Origin: Lingula anatina
Taxonomy: Eukaryota > Brachiopoda > Lingulata > Lingulida > Lingulidae
NCBI RefSeq assembly: GCF_001039355.2
Contig: NW_019775483.1
Location: forward strand, 51,654 to 115,653
Reading direction: 5' to 3'
Length of the DNA stretch: 64,000 nt
Shown here: in pieces, positions 46,950 through 59,300 of the stretch
How the letters are laid out: each line of letters starts with the position of its first letter
Position numbering within the stretch: the first letter of the stretch is position 1
Program-made: the position numbers and the translations under genes
The notes under the pieces: model-generated
Told to the model about the DNA's origin: nothing
What the model saw: the letters and a program-made list of their open reading frames with translations, nothing else
Databases searched by the model: none

Positions 46950-48685
46950 CTGGTAAAGGTTGAAGTTAAAAAAGATAAAAATCTGTTGAATTGAAAAGCA
47001 GAAGTTGATAAGCATGTATTCACAATTTCATTATGGATGCACAAGGTTAGTTCTAGTTAGTTCTGTCTTAAAATACTCATTATTAAAACATAAGTTTCCA
47101 TCTTTTGTGAACCAGTTTTCAATTTTAAACATAGGATGTGGTGGTTTTGTTTGAAACATTTAACTAACTGGATGGATAATCTAACCTAACATGTCTTGAT
47201 GTAAATGAATGTGATATTTTTTGCAAATGTGATGACAGTTTGTGGCATTGCACCAAGGTTTGTAATCTCCAGGGATTTGATGTGTAGGTGGATGTGGGCA
47301 AACTGTCACTTTGTAATATCTAGTTGATCAAACCTAGGTAAAAATATTCAGGCACCTTCAATGCACCTTTTATGTACAATGCCGTAAAACAGGTTTTAAA
47401 AATTTACAGACGAAGAATTAAGTTTTTAAGATCAATATTCTCTTATTGTTAAATTTAAATGTTAATTGTGGATTAAATTCACTACCATTTTACCATACGT
47501 ACGACCCACCATTTACAATAATAATAATAATAATAATAATACAAACAGGTGATATTTACTTGGTTACAAGTTATATGTATTTACAATTGTCTGTGTAATT
47601 CATGGAATTGTTACAATGTATCACGTAATTGTTACAGTGTATCATGTAATTGTTACAATATATCTATATGTATATGGTTTGTGTAGGCCCTGCTAGCACT
47701 GCCAGAGCTTTGTTGATAGGCTGTCTTGGATTTGAGGTGAAGGCTGTACAATGGGTGGGAATGTCGTCTGCACCAGTCTGAACTCCATATAGAAATAAAC
47801 TCAAATGTTATACACACATGGTGTTGATTTCATGTATAGAATCTTGTTGATTTCCAATAAATTTTGTTTGAAATGGTATTAAATTGAAGTCAAATGATAA
47901 ATTGAAAAGGATTTGGAAGCCATTTTTAAAATTTTGCAAATTTAGATAATGAGTGAAAATGCTTATTTGAGATTATGCTTGCAGTCTGATAGAAGTAACT
48001 TTGCAATTTAAAAGAAAAGGTAGCTTGACATATGAACAGTTGTTGCATGTAAAATACAGAGAACTTTGTGGTCTAACAGTAACCTGCACAGCAGGGTTTA
48101 TTTGTTCCATTTCTAGAAACTGAAAAAAATCAGAACTTGGAAACATTTGACATAAATTAAAGCAAAACTGATCGTAATTTTTTTTTTTTTTTTTTTGCAA
48201 AAGTTAATATGAGATAACAATTATGATATCTTTCCTAACAGTAATCTGAATGCAGATCTGCGGTATAAAATGGCCACAAATTTGCCATCTATTTTAGTTC
48301 TATATTGTGGATTTGCTGAAGCAAATACAAAGCTTTCAAAAGTGAGTTTTGCCTGGTGCATTACTCAAGAGCCACCTATAGAAGGCACTTGACACTGATT
48401 TCAAGGAAAATTTGCCAGAAGAGTACACTGACCATTTTACAGCATTGTTCCCTGATGTAAGTGTAACTTGTTCCCAGAATCTGACACTTGGTAAAGGAAC
48501 CTAGAGTAGCCACAATTACAATGCATTGAAAAATTGGGGTATCTGCGTTATGTGTTTCTGTCAGTTTTGCAACACCTGGCACTCAATCCATGTTACGCGT
48601 TTCTCTGCCATTACTTTATCTGAACCCATGCCCAATTTTTAACCTTCAGGCGGCGAATCATGCCTTTGTCTGATTGTAGACATAA

Positions 48686-48962
48686 TCAGCAGAAATCAGC
48701 TGGCACCTCATCATCATTCCATTGCACAAAAGGAATTTGGCGCATGCACTTTTGTGCAGCTTGCCTGAAATAAAGAGTAAACAAAATTATATAAACAGGA
48801 TTCCATGTTGTCTAAAAGTTTTAATGTTAGTGAAGTGCTGAAAATACATATGTGTATGCTACCTAGCCATAATCCAAACTGGCAATGTGTCACAGACTTT
48901 CTACTTTGGCATATTAAGGATGGATGGATGGATGGATGTTTGTATGTGTATGTATGTATATC

Positions 48963-49004
<42 letters not shown>

Positions 49005-52000
49005 CATACTCACTTGCTGATGCCTTTGCAGTACAACAGCAACAACATCTTCATCTTCTTGCAGCCTTTCCTTAAATACCTCAGAGCCTTGTCTCTGAAA
49101 GAGCACACATACATATATGTATGAATAAACTCTCATGGATAAATGGCACATAAATGAAATATGCTGGTAGTGTCATATCAATTACACACAAGAACAGTTT
49201 TAATTTCACAAAGAGTTCACCAATCAATCACAATGAAACTGTTTGAATTTTAAAACAGAGTAAGGTTATGAAGTAAACAGTTATCTCTGGGGGACAGCGG
49301 GCGATAAAATATAGCCTGTGCCATGTCTTGACTTCTTGAAATGATAGCAAATATTATAAATGTACAGTAGTGCCATCATGACTACCTGTGGTGATACAGG
49401 TAAATCTGAACAAGGACATTACTGAACTCATGGGGGAGAAGAGGGGGGAGGGGGTACGTGTATTTAAAAAAGTTGCTCCCTTACGTGATGAGCACACATC
49501 CCGAGAGGTCCAGGTTGGTCATGTAGTGGCACACCCCTGACAGGTACTGGATACTCAGGTCTGTTAGCTGGAATGATAATGAAATAGTACAGCTGGATAA
49601 AGTCATGACAATGGTGCAGTAATTACATCAAAGAATGTATGCTATAGTAATAACTCCAAATTTCCAAGTGCCTCACCTTTGCCAATATTTTACTTTTTCA
49701 AGATTTTTCACTTTTAGTTAATACTCATAAATATACACTTTTCGAATACAAATTTTCTTAAATGTTGAACCAGAAACTTTACGCATTACTAACAAACTAT
49801 TGTTTAAGGAATTTTTATTTATCCACTTTGTTCAAAGCTAACAACCGTTTACCATACAACCATGTAATACAGACAAATTACAGTCAGTGAGGCATAAATG
49901 ACGTGAGAGCAAAGTACTACTAAAGAGGACATCACATCCACCCCTGTCTATGGCTTATAGTGTGTGCTGTACTACATACCAGTTTACACCCGGCCAGATT
50001 GAGAACTGTCAGCATCCTACAGCAAAAGGCCAGGTTCTTGATGGCAGCGTCAGTGACCAGCTGACAGAAGGAGAGGTCCAGCCTCTCCACATCCTTACAC
50101 TGCTGGGAGAACTTCTGTAGTCCTAGATCACTGATACCGTTACAGTCTGAGAGACAGACGTCGCGGAAACGGGGGTTGTTACCCAAGGCTGACAAACCCT
50201 GAAATGAATTACAAATTACATCTGTTTATCTATTTACAAAATGCAATTATTTCAAAATCATTTGAATGTTCAGTTTTATATATTTGTGAAAGAATGAATG
50301 AGATTTGTTTTAATGCTAAGCAAATTCTCAAGCCTATGGTCCTCCACGATAATATATATGTTGGTCAGAATATATATAATTGGTTTATAATATGACTCAC
50401 ACGAGATAAAGCAACTTAAATACTGAAAAAAAAAAATTATTTGGTCTAAACCATATCTAAACACACCAAACTGGTGGTCTGTCCCAGTAGTAGTACTAAG
50501 TGGTACAGATATATTACCTGGTCTGCACAGTGACAACCAGAGATATCTAAACACACCAGACTGGTTGTCTGTCCCAGTAGCTCTATCCCGGCCTCACTGA
50601 TATGTTCACAGAAACACACACTTAAGTAGGTCAGGCTCATGCACCTGGAAGAACATAGATCAAGGTTAATTATAAAGTGAATGGCCCCTCCACAGAAAAA
50701 AGTTCACATTTTTCTTTTATTTTGCTTAGAATATTTATGCTTGTTAATGTGCATGTAAATTAGGCCCAAATAAGTACTGTATCTACACAAGCTAGTTATA
50801 AATACACTACTCATTTGCAAGTGCTCTCATTTTGCCCATAAATCCCTTTATTTGTGTTGTTGCCTTTATTTGTAAAGCATTAATATTGGAAACTTTGTGC
50901 CTGTGCTTTTGCATGTTTTTACCCACCTTTTATGGATATGGACCAAGGCTATATCTCCCACCCTGATACAGTTTGTAAGATTGAGCTCTTTCAGTTTGGG
51001 TCCACAGGATGACTCCACTATACTCTTCACTCCATTGTCACTAATCCTGAAGGACAGGAGAAAAAAAAATGAACAATAATAGATATTACCAAACCTGTCT
51101 GGTATATTTTCCATGGGGTCTCAAATGAGTATTTTAACAATTAGTTGATTCAAGATTGAAAAATGAATCATTTGGATATATCATAAATATTAGTGGTCTA
51201 TTAAAATATGCCAAGTATCAAATTACCAATATATCGGGTATGTCATTTATCCCTTTAATGAAACCCTATATTACTCAGATCCAATGGGAAGGGAGGGGGT
51301 TAATTACCAAAATGAAAATTAATTATTCAACATAGTATTACTCAGGATAGAGGAGATATAAATACTCCTGCATCTACCTGACACAGTCTGCCAGGTTGAG
51401 CACAGTGAGGTTTTTACATGAAGACAGGGACTTGAGGGTCATATCTGTGATCTTCTGACAATCTGTTAAGTACAGGTGGTACAGATCTGGACACATACGG
51501 CCAATCATCTTGAAGGAGACATCTGTGATCTTTTGATTGGCTGAAAACATGGAAGTTGAAAGCATTCTCAGTTTGGTTGGATGTTTATATTCAATCCTGC
51601 AACTCACAGAGTAACCATTTTTTCTAATTATCATTTTAAAAAACACTATACATTATTTCTTGCATTAACATACTGTACTTATCTTATTGAGGAATTGAAG
51701 AGAATAATATCATAACTTTAAAAAATGATTACAAAAACGTTAGTTAGATTGAACTAAGAGGTTTTTAATTACGCAGACTAATTTTAAATGAAAATTACCC
51801 AAAAACTGTACCTTACTGATAAATTTTCACACTTGGAATTAACAAGAAGTAAGGCATTCTGTTTGTACTTACAGTCAATCTTCAGCATCCTCAGTTTCCT
51901 GGTGGCAGCCACTTTTTTCAGAGACTCATCTGAGATGTACGGAGAACCCAGCACAGATACATAGGTTAGGTTTTTACATGTCTCGGTGAGTGCCTGAAAA

Positions 52001-52258
52001 GCAACCAGAACATTATCATTTATCTTTTCATAAAGAAACCAAATATCATTTATTGTTTACTGATTAATGAAAAAGTTAACATCAGGATAACTAATACAAA
52101 GCATTTTCTTTTAAATTAAATTTTCGATTATTTCTTTTCTTCCTCCATGTTCCACTTACGATAATCCTGTCATCACTGAGGTTCTGGAACTCGTTCAGAA
52201 TTACGGAACGGAGAGAGGTGCAGCCAGTGGCCAGATTCTCAAACCCTATCACTGAGAT
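48686..52258 (-). CDS. FBXL13: FBXL13 (DRC6), partial copy A: last nine exons
   Basis: Exons (minus): 52258-52160, 51993-51873, 51540-51378, 51046-50927, 50644-50518, 50198-49980, 49567-49485, 49094-49014, 48764-48686 (TGA). Phases fit throughout and all have GT-AG, so this copy is an intact 3' half of the gene. Leucine-rich repeats of the cysteine-containing type are clear (LYLTDCQKITDMTLKSLSSC, LTVLNLADCVRI, LDLSFCQLVTDAAIKNLA, NLDLSGCVLIT), ending QAAQKCMRQIPFVQWNDDEV then PADFC. Upstream exons are absent because the sequence meets the n at 52292. It is most simply the second haplotype of the gene at 52786-61589. Confidence 0.85.
48961..49000. repeat. (GT)n microsatellite, length differs between block 3 copies
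   Basis: About 18-20 GT units here against about 6 at the matching site (about 53064-53076). It lies next to the donor of the penultimate FBXL13 exon. Confidence 0.95.
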
Positions 52259-52291
52259 CTGGAATCACAATTTTTTGAGAAACAAAAAAAT

Positions 52292-52292
52292 N
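52292..52292. other. Assembly gap (single n) between copies of block 3
   Basis: The left side is the intron just upstream of an FBXL13 exon. The right side restarts at tttttgcaaaagttaatatg, as at 48192, beyond the gene's 3' end. Confidence 0.95.
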
Positions 52293-55200
52293 TTTTTGCA
52301 AAAGTTAATATGAGATAACAATTAGGATATCTTTCCTAAGAGTAATCTGAATGCAGATATGCGGTATAAAATGGCCACATATTTGCCATCTATTTTAGTT
52401 CTATATTGTGGATTTGCTGAAGCAAATACAAAGCTTTCAAAAGTGAGTTTTGCCTGGTGCACTACTCAAGAGCCACCTATAGAAGGCACTTGACACTGAT
52501 TTCAAGGAAAATTTGCCAGAAGAGTACCCTGACCACTTTACAGCATTGTTCCCTGATGTAAGTGTAACTTGTTCCCAGAATCTGACACTTGGTAAAGGAA
52601 CCTAGAGTAGCCACAATTACAATGCATTGAAAATTGGGGTATCTGCGTTATGTGTTTCTGTCAGTTTTGCAACACCTGGCACTCAATCCATGTTACGCGT
52701 TTCTCTGCCATTACTTTATCTGAACCCATGCCAAATTTTTAACCTTCAGGCGGCGAATCATGCCTTTGTCTGATTGTAGACATAATCAGCAGAAATCAGC
52801 TGGCACCTCATCGTCATTCCATTGCACAAAAGGAATTTGGCGCATGCACTTTTGTGCAGCTTGCCTGAAATAAAGAGTAAACAAAATTACATAAACAGGA
52901 TTCCGTGTTGTCTAAATGTTTTAATGTCAGTGAAGTGCTGAAAATACATATGTGTATGCTACCTAGCCATAATCCAAACTGGCAATGTGTCACAGACTTT
53001 CTACTTTGGCATATTAAGGATGGATGGATGGATGGATGTTTGTATGTGTATGTATGTATATCGGTGTGTGTGTGTGAAAGCATACTCACTTGCTGATGCC
53101 TTTGCAGTACAACAGCAACAACATTTTCATCTTCTTGCAGCCTTTCCTTAAATACCTCAGAGCCTTGTCTCTGAAAGAGCACACATACATAAATGTATGG
53201 ATAAACTCTCATGGATAAATGGCACATAAATGAAATATGCTGGTAGTGTCATATCAATTACACACAAGAAAAGTTTTAATTTCACAAAGAGTTCACCAAT
53301 CAATCACAATGAAACTTTGAATTTTAAAACAGAGTAAGGTTATGAAGTAAACAGTTATCTCTGGGGGACAGCGGGCGATAAAATATAGCCTGTGCCATGT
53401 CTTGACTTCTTGAAATGATAGCAAATATTATAAATGTACAGTTGTGCCATCATGCTACACCTGACTACCTGTGGTGATACAGGTAAATCTGAACAAGGAC
53501 ATTACTGAACTCATGGGGGAGAAGAGGGGGAAGGGGTACGTGTATTTAAAAAAGTTGCTCCCTTACGTGATGAGCACACATCCCGAGAGGTCCAGGTTGG
53601 TCATGTAGTGGCACACCCCTGACAGGTACTGGATACTCAGGTCTGTTAGCTGGAATGATAATGAAATAGTACAGCTGGATAAAGTCATGACAATGGTGCA
53701 GTAATTACATCAAAGAATGTATGCTATAGTAATAACTCCAAATTTCCAAGTGCCTCACCTTTGCCAATATTTTACCTTTTCAAGATTTTTCACTTTTAGT
53801 TAATACTCATAAATATACACTTTTCGAATACAAATTTTCATAAATGTTGAACTAGAAACTTTACGCATTACTAACAAACTACTGTTTAAGGAATTTTTAT
53901 TTATCCACTTTGTTCAAAGCTAACAACCGTTTACCATACAACCATGTAATACAGACAAATTACAGTCAGTGAGGCATAAATGACGTGAGAGCAAAGTACT
54001 ACTAAAGAGGACATCACATCCACCCCTGTCTATGGCTTATAGTGTGTGCTGTACTACATACCAGTTTACACCCGGCCAGATTGAGAACTGTCAGCATCCT
54101 ACAGCAGAAGGCCAGGTTCTTGATGGCAGCGTCAGTGACCAGCTGACAGAAGGAGAGGTCCAGCCTCTCCACATCTTTACACTGCTGGGAGAACTTCTGT
54201 AGTCCTAGATCACTGATACCGTTACAGTCAGAGAGACAGACGTCACGAAAACGGGGGTTGTTACCCAAGGCTGACAAACCCTGAAATGAATTACAAATTA
54301 CATCATCTGTTTATCTATTTACAAAATGCAATTATTTCAAAATCATTTGAATGTTCAGATTTATATATTTGTGAGAGAATGAATGAGATTTGTTTTAATG
54401 CTAAGCAAATTCTCAAGCCTGTGGTCCTCCACGATAATATATATATGTCAGTCAGATTTAGAGATATTACATAAATGGTTTATAATATGGCTCACACATG
54501 AGATAAAGCAACTTAAATACCAAAAAATATATATATATATATATTTGGTCTGCACAGCGACAACCAGAGATATCTAAACACACCAGACTGGTTGTCTGTC
54601 CCAGTAGCTCTATCCCGGCCTCACTGATATGTTCACAGAAACACACACTAAGGTAGGTCAGACTCATGCACCTGAAATAACAGAGATCAAGGTTAATTAT
54701 AAAAAGAATGTCCCCTCCACAGAAAAAAGTTCATATTTGTCTTTTATTTTGCTTAGAATATTAATGCTTGTTAATGTGCATGTAAATCAGGCCCAACTAA
54801 GTACTGTATCTACACAACCTAGTTATAAATACACTACTCATTTTTTCAAGTGCTCTCATTTTGCCCATAAATCCCTTTATTTGTGTTGTTGCCCTCTTGA
54901 TAAGCAGACACTGTATTTGTAAAGCATTAATATTGAAAACTTTGTGCCTGTGCTTTTGCGTGTTTTTACCCACCTCTTATGGATATGGACCAAGGCTATA
55001 TCTCCCACCCTGATACAGTTTGTAAGATTGAGCTCTTTCAGTTTGGGTCCACAGGACGACTCTACTATACTCTTCACTCCATTGTCACTAATCCTGAAGG
55101 ACAGGAGAAAAAAAATGAACAATAATAGATATTCCCATACCTGCCTGGTACATTTTCCATGGGGTCTCAAATGAGAATTTTAACAATTAGTTGATTCAAG

Positions 55201-56319
55201 ATTGAAAAATGAATCATTTGGATATATCAAAAATATTAGTGGTCTATTAAAATATGCCAAGTATCAAATTACCAATATATCAGGTATGTCATTTATCCCT
55301 TTAATGAAACCCTATATTGCTCAGATCCAATGGGAAGGGAGGGGGTTAATTACCAGAATGAAAATTAATTATTCAACATTGTATTACTCAGGATAGAGGA
55401 AATATAAATATTCCTGCATCTACCTGACACAGTCCGCCAGGTTGAGCACAGTGAGGTTTTTACATGAAGACAGAGACTTGAGGGTCATATCTGTGATCTT
55501 CTGACAATCTGTTAAGTACAGGTGGTACAGATCTGGACACATACGGCCAATCATCTTGAAGGAGACATCTGTGATCTTTTGATTGGCTGAAAACATGGAA
55601 GTTGAAAAGCATTGGATGTTTATATTCAATCCTGCAACTCACAGAGTAACCATTTTTTCTAATTATTATTTTAAAAAACACTGTACATTATTTCTTGCAT
55701 TAACATTCTTATCTCATTGAGGAATTGAAGAGAAAAATATCATAACTTTACAAAATGATTACAAAAACGTTTGTTAGATTGAACTAAGAGGTTTTTAATT
55801 AAGCAGACTAATTTTAAATGAAAATTGCCTAAAAAATTGTACCTTATTGATAAATTTTCGCACTGGGAATTAACAAGTAAGGCATTCTGTTTGTACTTAC
55901 AGTCAATCTTCAGCATCCTCAGTTTCCTGGTGGCGGCCACTTTCTTCAGAGACTCATCTGAGATGTACGGAGAACCCAGCACAGATACATAGGTTAGGTT
56001 CTTACATGTCTCGGTGAGTGCCTGAAAAGCAACCAGAACATTATCATTTATCTTTTTATAAAGAAACCAAATATCATTTATTGTTTACTGATTAATGAAA
56101 AAGTTAACATCAGGATAACTAATACAAAGCATTATTCTTTTAAATTAAATTTTCGATTATTTCTTTTCTTCCTCCATGTTCCACTTACGATAATCCTGTC
56201 ATCACTGAGGTTCTGGAACTCGTTCAGAATTACGGAACGGAGAGAGGTGCAGCCAGTGGCCAGATTCTCAAACCCTATCACTGAGATCTGGAATCACAAT
56301 TTTTTGAGAAACAAAAAAT
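52293..56319. repeat. Duplicated block 3, copy B
   Basis: Second copy of 48192-52291. On its right side it continues into the unique 5' exons of FBXL13, so this copy is the one connected to the rest of the gene. Confidence 0.92.
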
Positions 56320-59300
56320 GAAGATACTAGTACTTTGAATATCTCCCAAATGCCAGGCATGTAAACCATTAATCATTATCTGTTAAAGTTGATGTATGTC
56401 AGCTTATATTGACCTTTGTCAGTTTATGTTGACCTTTGTCAGCTAACATAGTGACTTTTGACACTTCATGTTGACACTTTCAAAAATGACTTTTGTCAGT
56501 TAACATTGACCATGGACAATTTCTGTTGACCTTCGTCAGTTAATGTTGACCTCCATCAGTTAATGTTGACCTTATTTAATAACCAATTTACCTGTGTACA
56601 CCCAGACATGTCCAGCCACTGGAGTTTGGCTCCACCTTTCCCCATAGCCAGGTACTGGAGACCTTTGTCTGTGAACCTCTTACAGAAGGCCAGGCTCAGA
56701 TATTGTAAGTTTTCCATTGATCTAGAAATAAAAAGTACATTTTGTTTACTGTTTTTTTAGTAAATAATGGAAATGTCTGGAAGGAATATCAGCCTGAAAT
56801 GCTGTTTTCTATGTTGTGGTTTAGATGATACGTAGTGAAGCTCCTGCAAAGTGTAGTTTCATATATCATGACATCTACATGTATCTTATTAAAATATCAA
56901 AATGGTGTAACAGCAGTTCATTTTTTTTTTACATTTGTAACTATATATACATATATGTTTATTACTGAAAACTTCCCAGTCTTTACCCATGTACTCATAT
57001 ACAGTCTGCAGTCTACCTACAGCAACAAAAACTTCAATCATCATAGACAACAACTTAATATCAAATGTATAAGTAGCTATAAACAAACTCACTTTGATAT
57101 CAGCCTGAGGGTGGCATCTGTGATATTGGTATGAGATATGTTGAGATAGAGAAGGATGGTGCAGCCCTCACACACCAACTTCATGCTACTGTCCTGTAAC
57201 ACAGAGAAATGGAAAATATTGGTATGAGATATGTTGAGATAGAGAAGAATAGTTCAACCCTCACATACCAACTTCATGCTACTGTCCTGTAACACAGAAA
57301 AATGGAAAATTCTATAGAAAGTGGGAGGAAATGGTTTAAAAATCCTAACAACTCTGTACATAAACCAGGTTTATTTCTTTAAACTGGACACCTGCATTAG
57401 CAGCAAATAATCAAATGACTGATTTCATCAAATCAAATTCTAATCTATCTTTTGTTAGCCTGACCAGAGTTTCAGCCCCACAGATGACATACAGCAATAG
57501 TTTCTTCTTTGACTTTGGATACCAAATTTAATTTGTACAAAGACAACTGCCAACCCCATCCAGTAACAATACTCACATTAACAGCGGAACACTCGGACAA
57601 GTTCAGATCCTGCAAGTTCCGGCACTCGCTAATGGTCACAAATGCCGCCCTGCTCAGACGCAGACAACCACGAAGGTTTAAGTGGACAATGTATGGACGG
57701 CATTTGGTCAGGAGGGTCTTGACCACATGGTCTGTGACACTGGAAATAGCACAGTTTGGCCATTTAAGGAGTGATCACAGTGTTTGTAATAACCTCTAAC
57801 TAAAAACTAAGAAATAAATTTTAATTCAAACAAATATATATAGTATTTAAATAAAATTAAATTTAGTATGTCTCAGTCTTTGTAATCATATGCTTTTTTT
57901 TTTCTATAAAATTTTCACAGGATATAGATTTCTCTGAATTCATTCAATATCTATCAAAGTTTTAATAAACATATATAATTAGCCAGAAACAGAAATATTC
58001 CTTCAAGAAAAAACACCTCACATGACACAAAGAACATCTCTGAGTTAATTACTTCATCATAAAGGAAAGTTCTAAACAAGAAATTCAAGAAAATAACCAC
58101 AAATGTAACACCATTCAAAAACAAAAATGCTCTTCATATTCTTTTCAAATTTTCAAACCAAACTGATTAAAATTTATGAATGTATAATATATGTAAGTCA
58201 TCAGGTAATGGTAAAATCAAAGTTACCAAAAAACTAGTTTCATGACTTTCCCATTATTTTACTATTTTCAAACCATGCAGTATTTTTCTAAAATTTTAAA
58301 ATTTATGTCATATTAAAAAAATATATAAAAAAGCAAAAACTTAGGTTAGTTCCATTTTGAAATATCCAAAACCAATTAATAGAATTTTTTCCTAATTAGT
58401 TTTCAGTTACAATTCCCACAGTAAATAGATACCAGTATTTCTAAGTTAGCTTTTAGTTTTATATCTCATAATAAATAGATTTTTCTAAATTAGCTCTTAG
58501 TTATATATCCCATAATAAAAAGATATTTCTAAATTAACTCTCAATTACACAGTTATAGATCCCATAACCATGTTGGAACATATAAAGTCTTCCTATGTCT
58601 AAGCACCCAGTTATCAAGTAAAAGTACATGTATAAAGTAGATTATAAAGAAAGATGTCATCCTCTACAAACAAACCAATCTATACATACAGCCCTGTCTT
58701 GGGTTTTAGGTTTCTCTTATCTCTGCCAGGGGTAAAACAAAATTGCATTGATCACAACCACATGCATACATGCACTAGTATCTGTATACTGTACATTATG
58801 TTTATATATATAGTATGTACTGTATGGGCTCATTTTTAATGAAATTGTCACTCTACTTAGACTGCATTCCCACAGATTTTAGATCGATCTATCCCTGTGG
58901 GGAGTCTCACTAGATTACTGTCAGCTTAGCCCACTTAGTCCCGCCTACTAAAAGCTGTAAGGGGGTAATTAACTTCTGTGCACGCTCGACTGACAGCAAT
59001 TTAGCGTGAACCCCTATGGAGTTAGGTCAATCCAGATGGATCGATCAAAATCTGTGGGAATGCAGTCTTAGATCAATCCAACTCCATGGGGACTCTCTGA
59101 ATGCAATCATATTAACAGATTAACACTTCTCAATCCTCCTGTCACAAAGACAAATACAGACAAGCTGCTGATTATATACAATTACTTTACAAACAAGATA
59201 AGGTGTGTTAATCTGTTAATCGGATTGCATTCAGCAAGAGTCCCCAGGTCGTAAAACTGATCTACGTAGAAAGATACTTTCATTGGAAATGAACACAAAG

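Larger units (their letters stand above)
43508..48685. other. 3' region between BICD and FBXL13, no gene recognised
   Basis: Convergent 3' ends. About 3.4 kb of it is the n-separated duplicate 43587-46949. It also holds a short AAT microsatellite (47516-47541). The frame MHTFSYFVLDWSRHF appears twice only because of the duplication and shows no domain. BICD poly(A) sites should lie here but cannot be fixed. Confidence 0.6.
48192..52291. repeat. Duplicated block 3, copy A
   Basis: Matches 52293-56319 with scattered substitutions and indels (a few percent by eye). It includes the last nine FBXL13 exons. The GT microsatellite at 48961-49000 is about 18-20 units here and about 6 in copy B. Copy A also has 77 bp (about 50442-50518) missing from B. 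Confidence 0.92.

Noticed and set aside
45034-46994. Two identical frames beginning MHTFSYFVLDWSRHF as paralogous genes
   Set aside because: They are the same sequence twice because of the n-separated duplicate, with no recognisable domain and a position in a 3' flank.
48714-49151. Minus frame MCHLSMRVYSYIYVCVLF... with a His-Thr run
   Set aside because: It crosses an FBXL13 exon in the wrong frame and a GT microsatellite; the correct frame reads DKALRYLRKGC.
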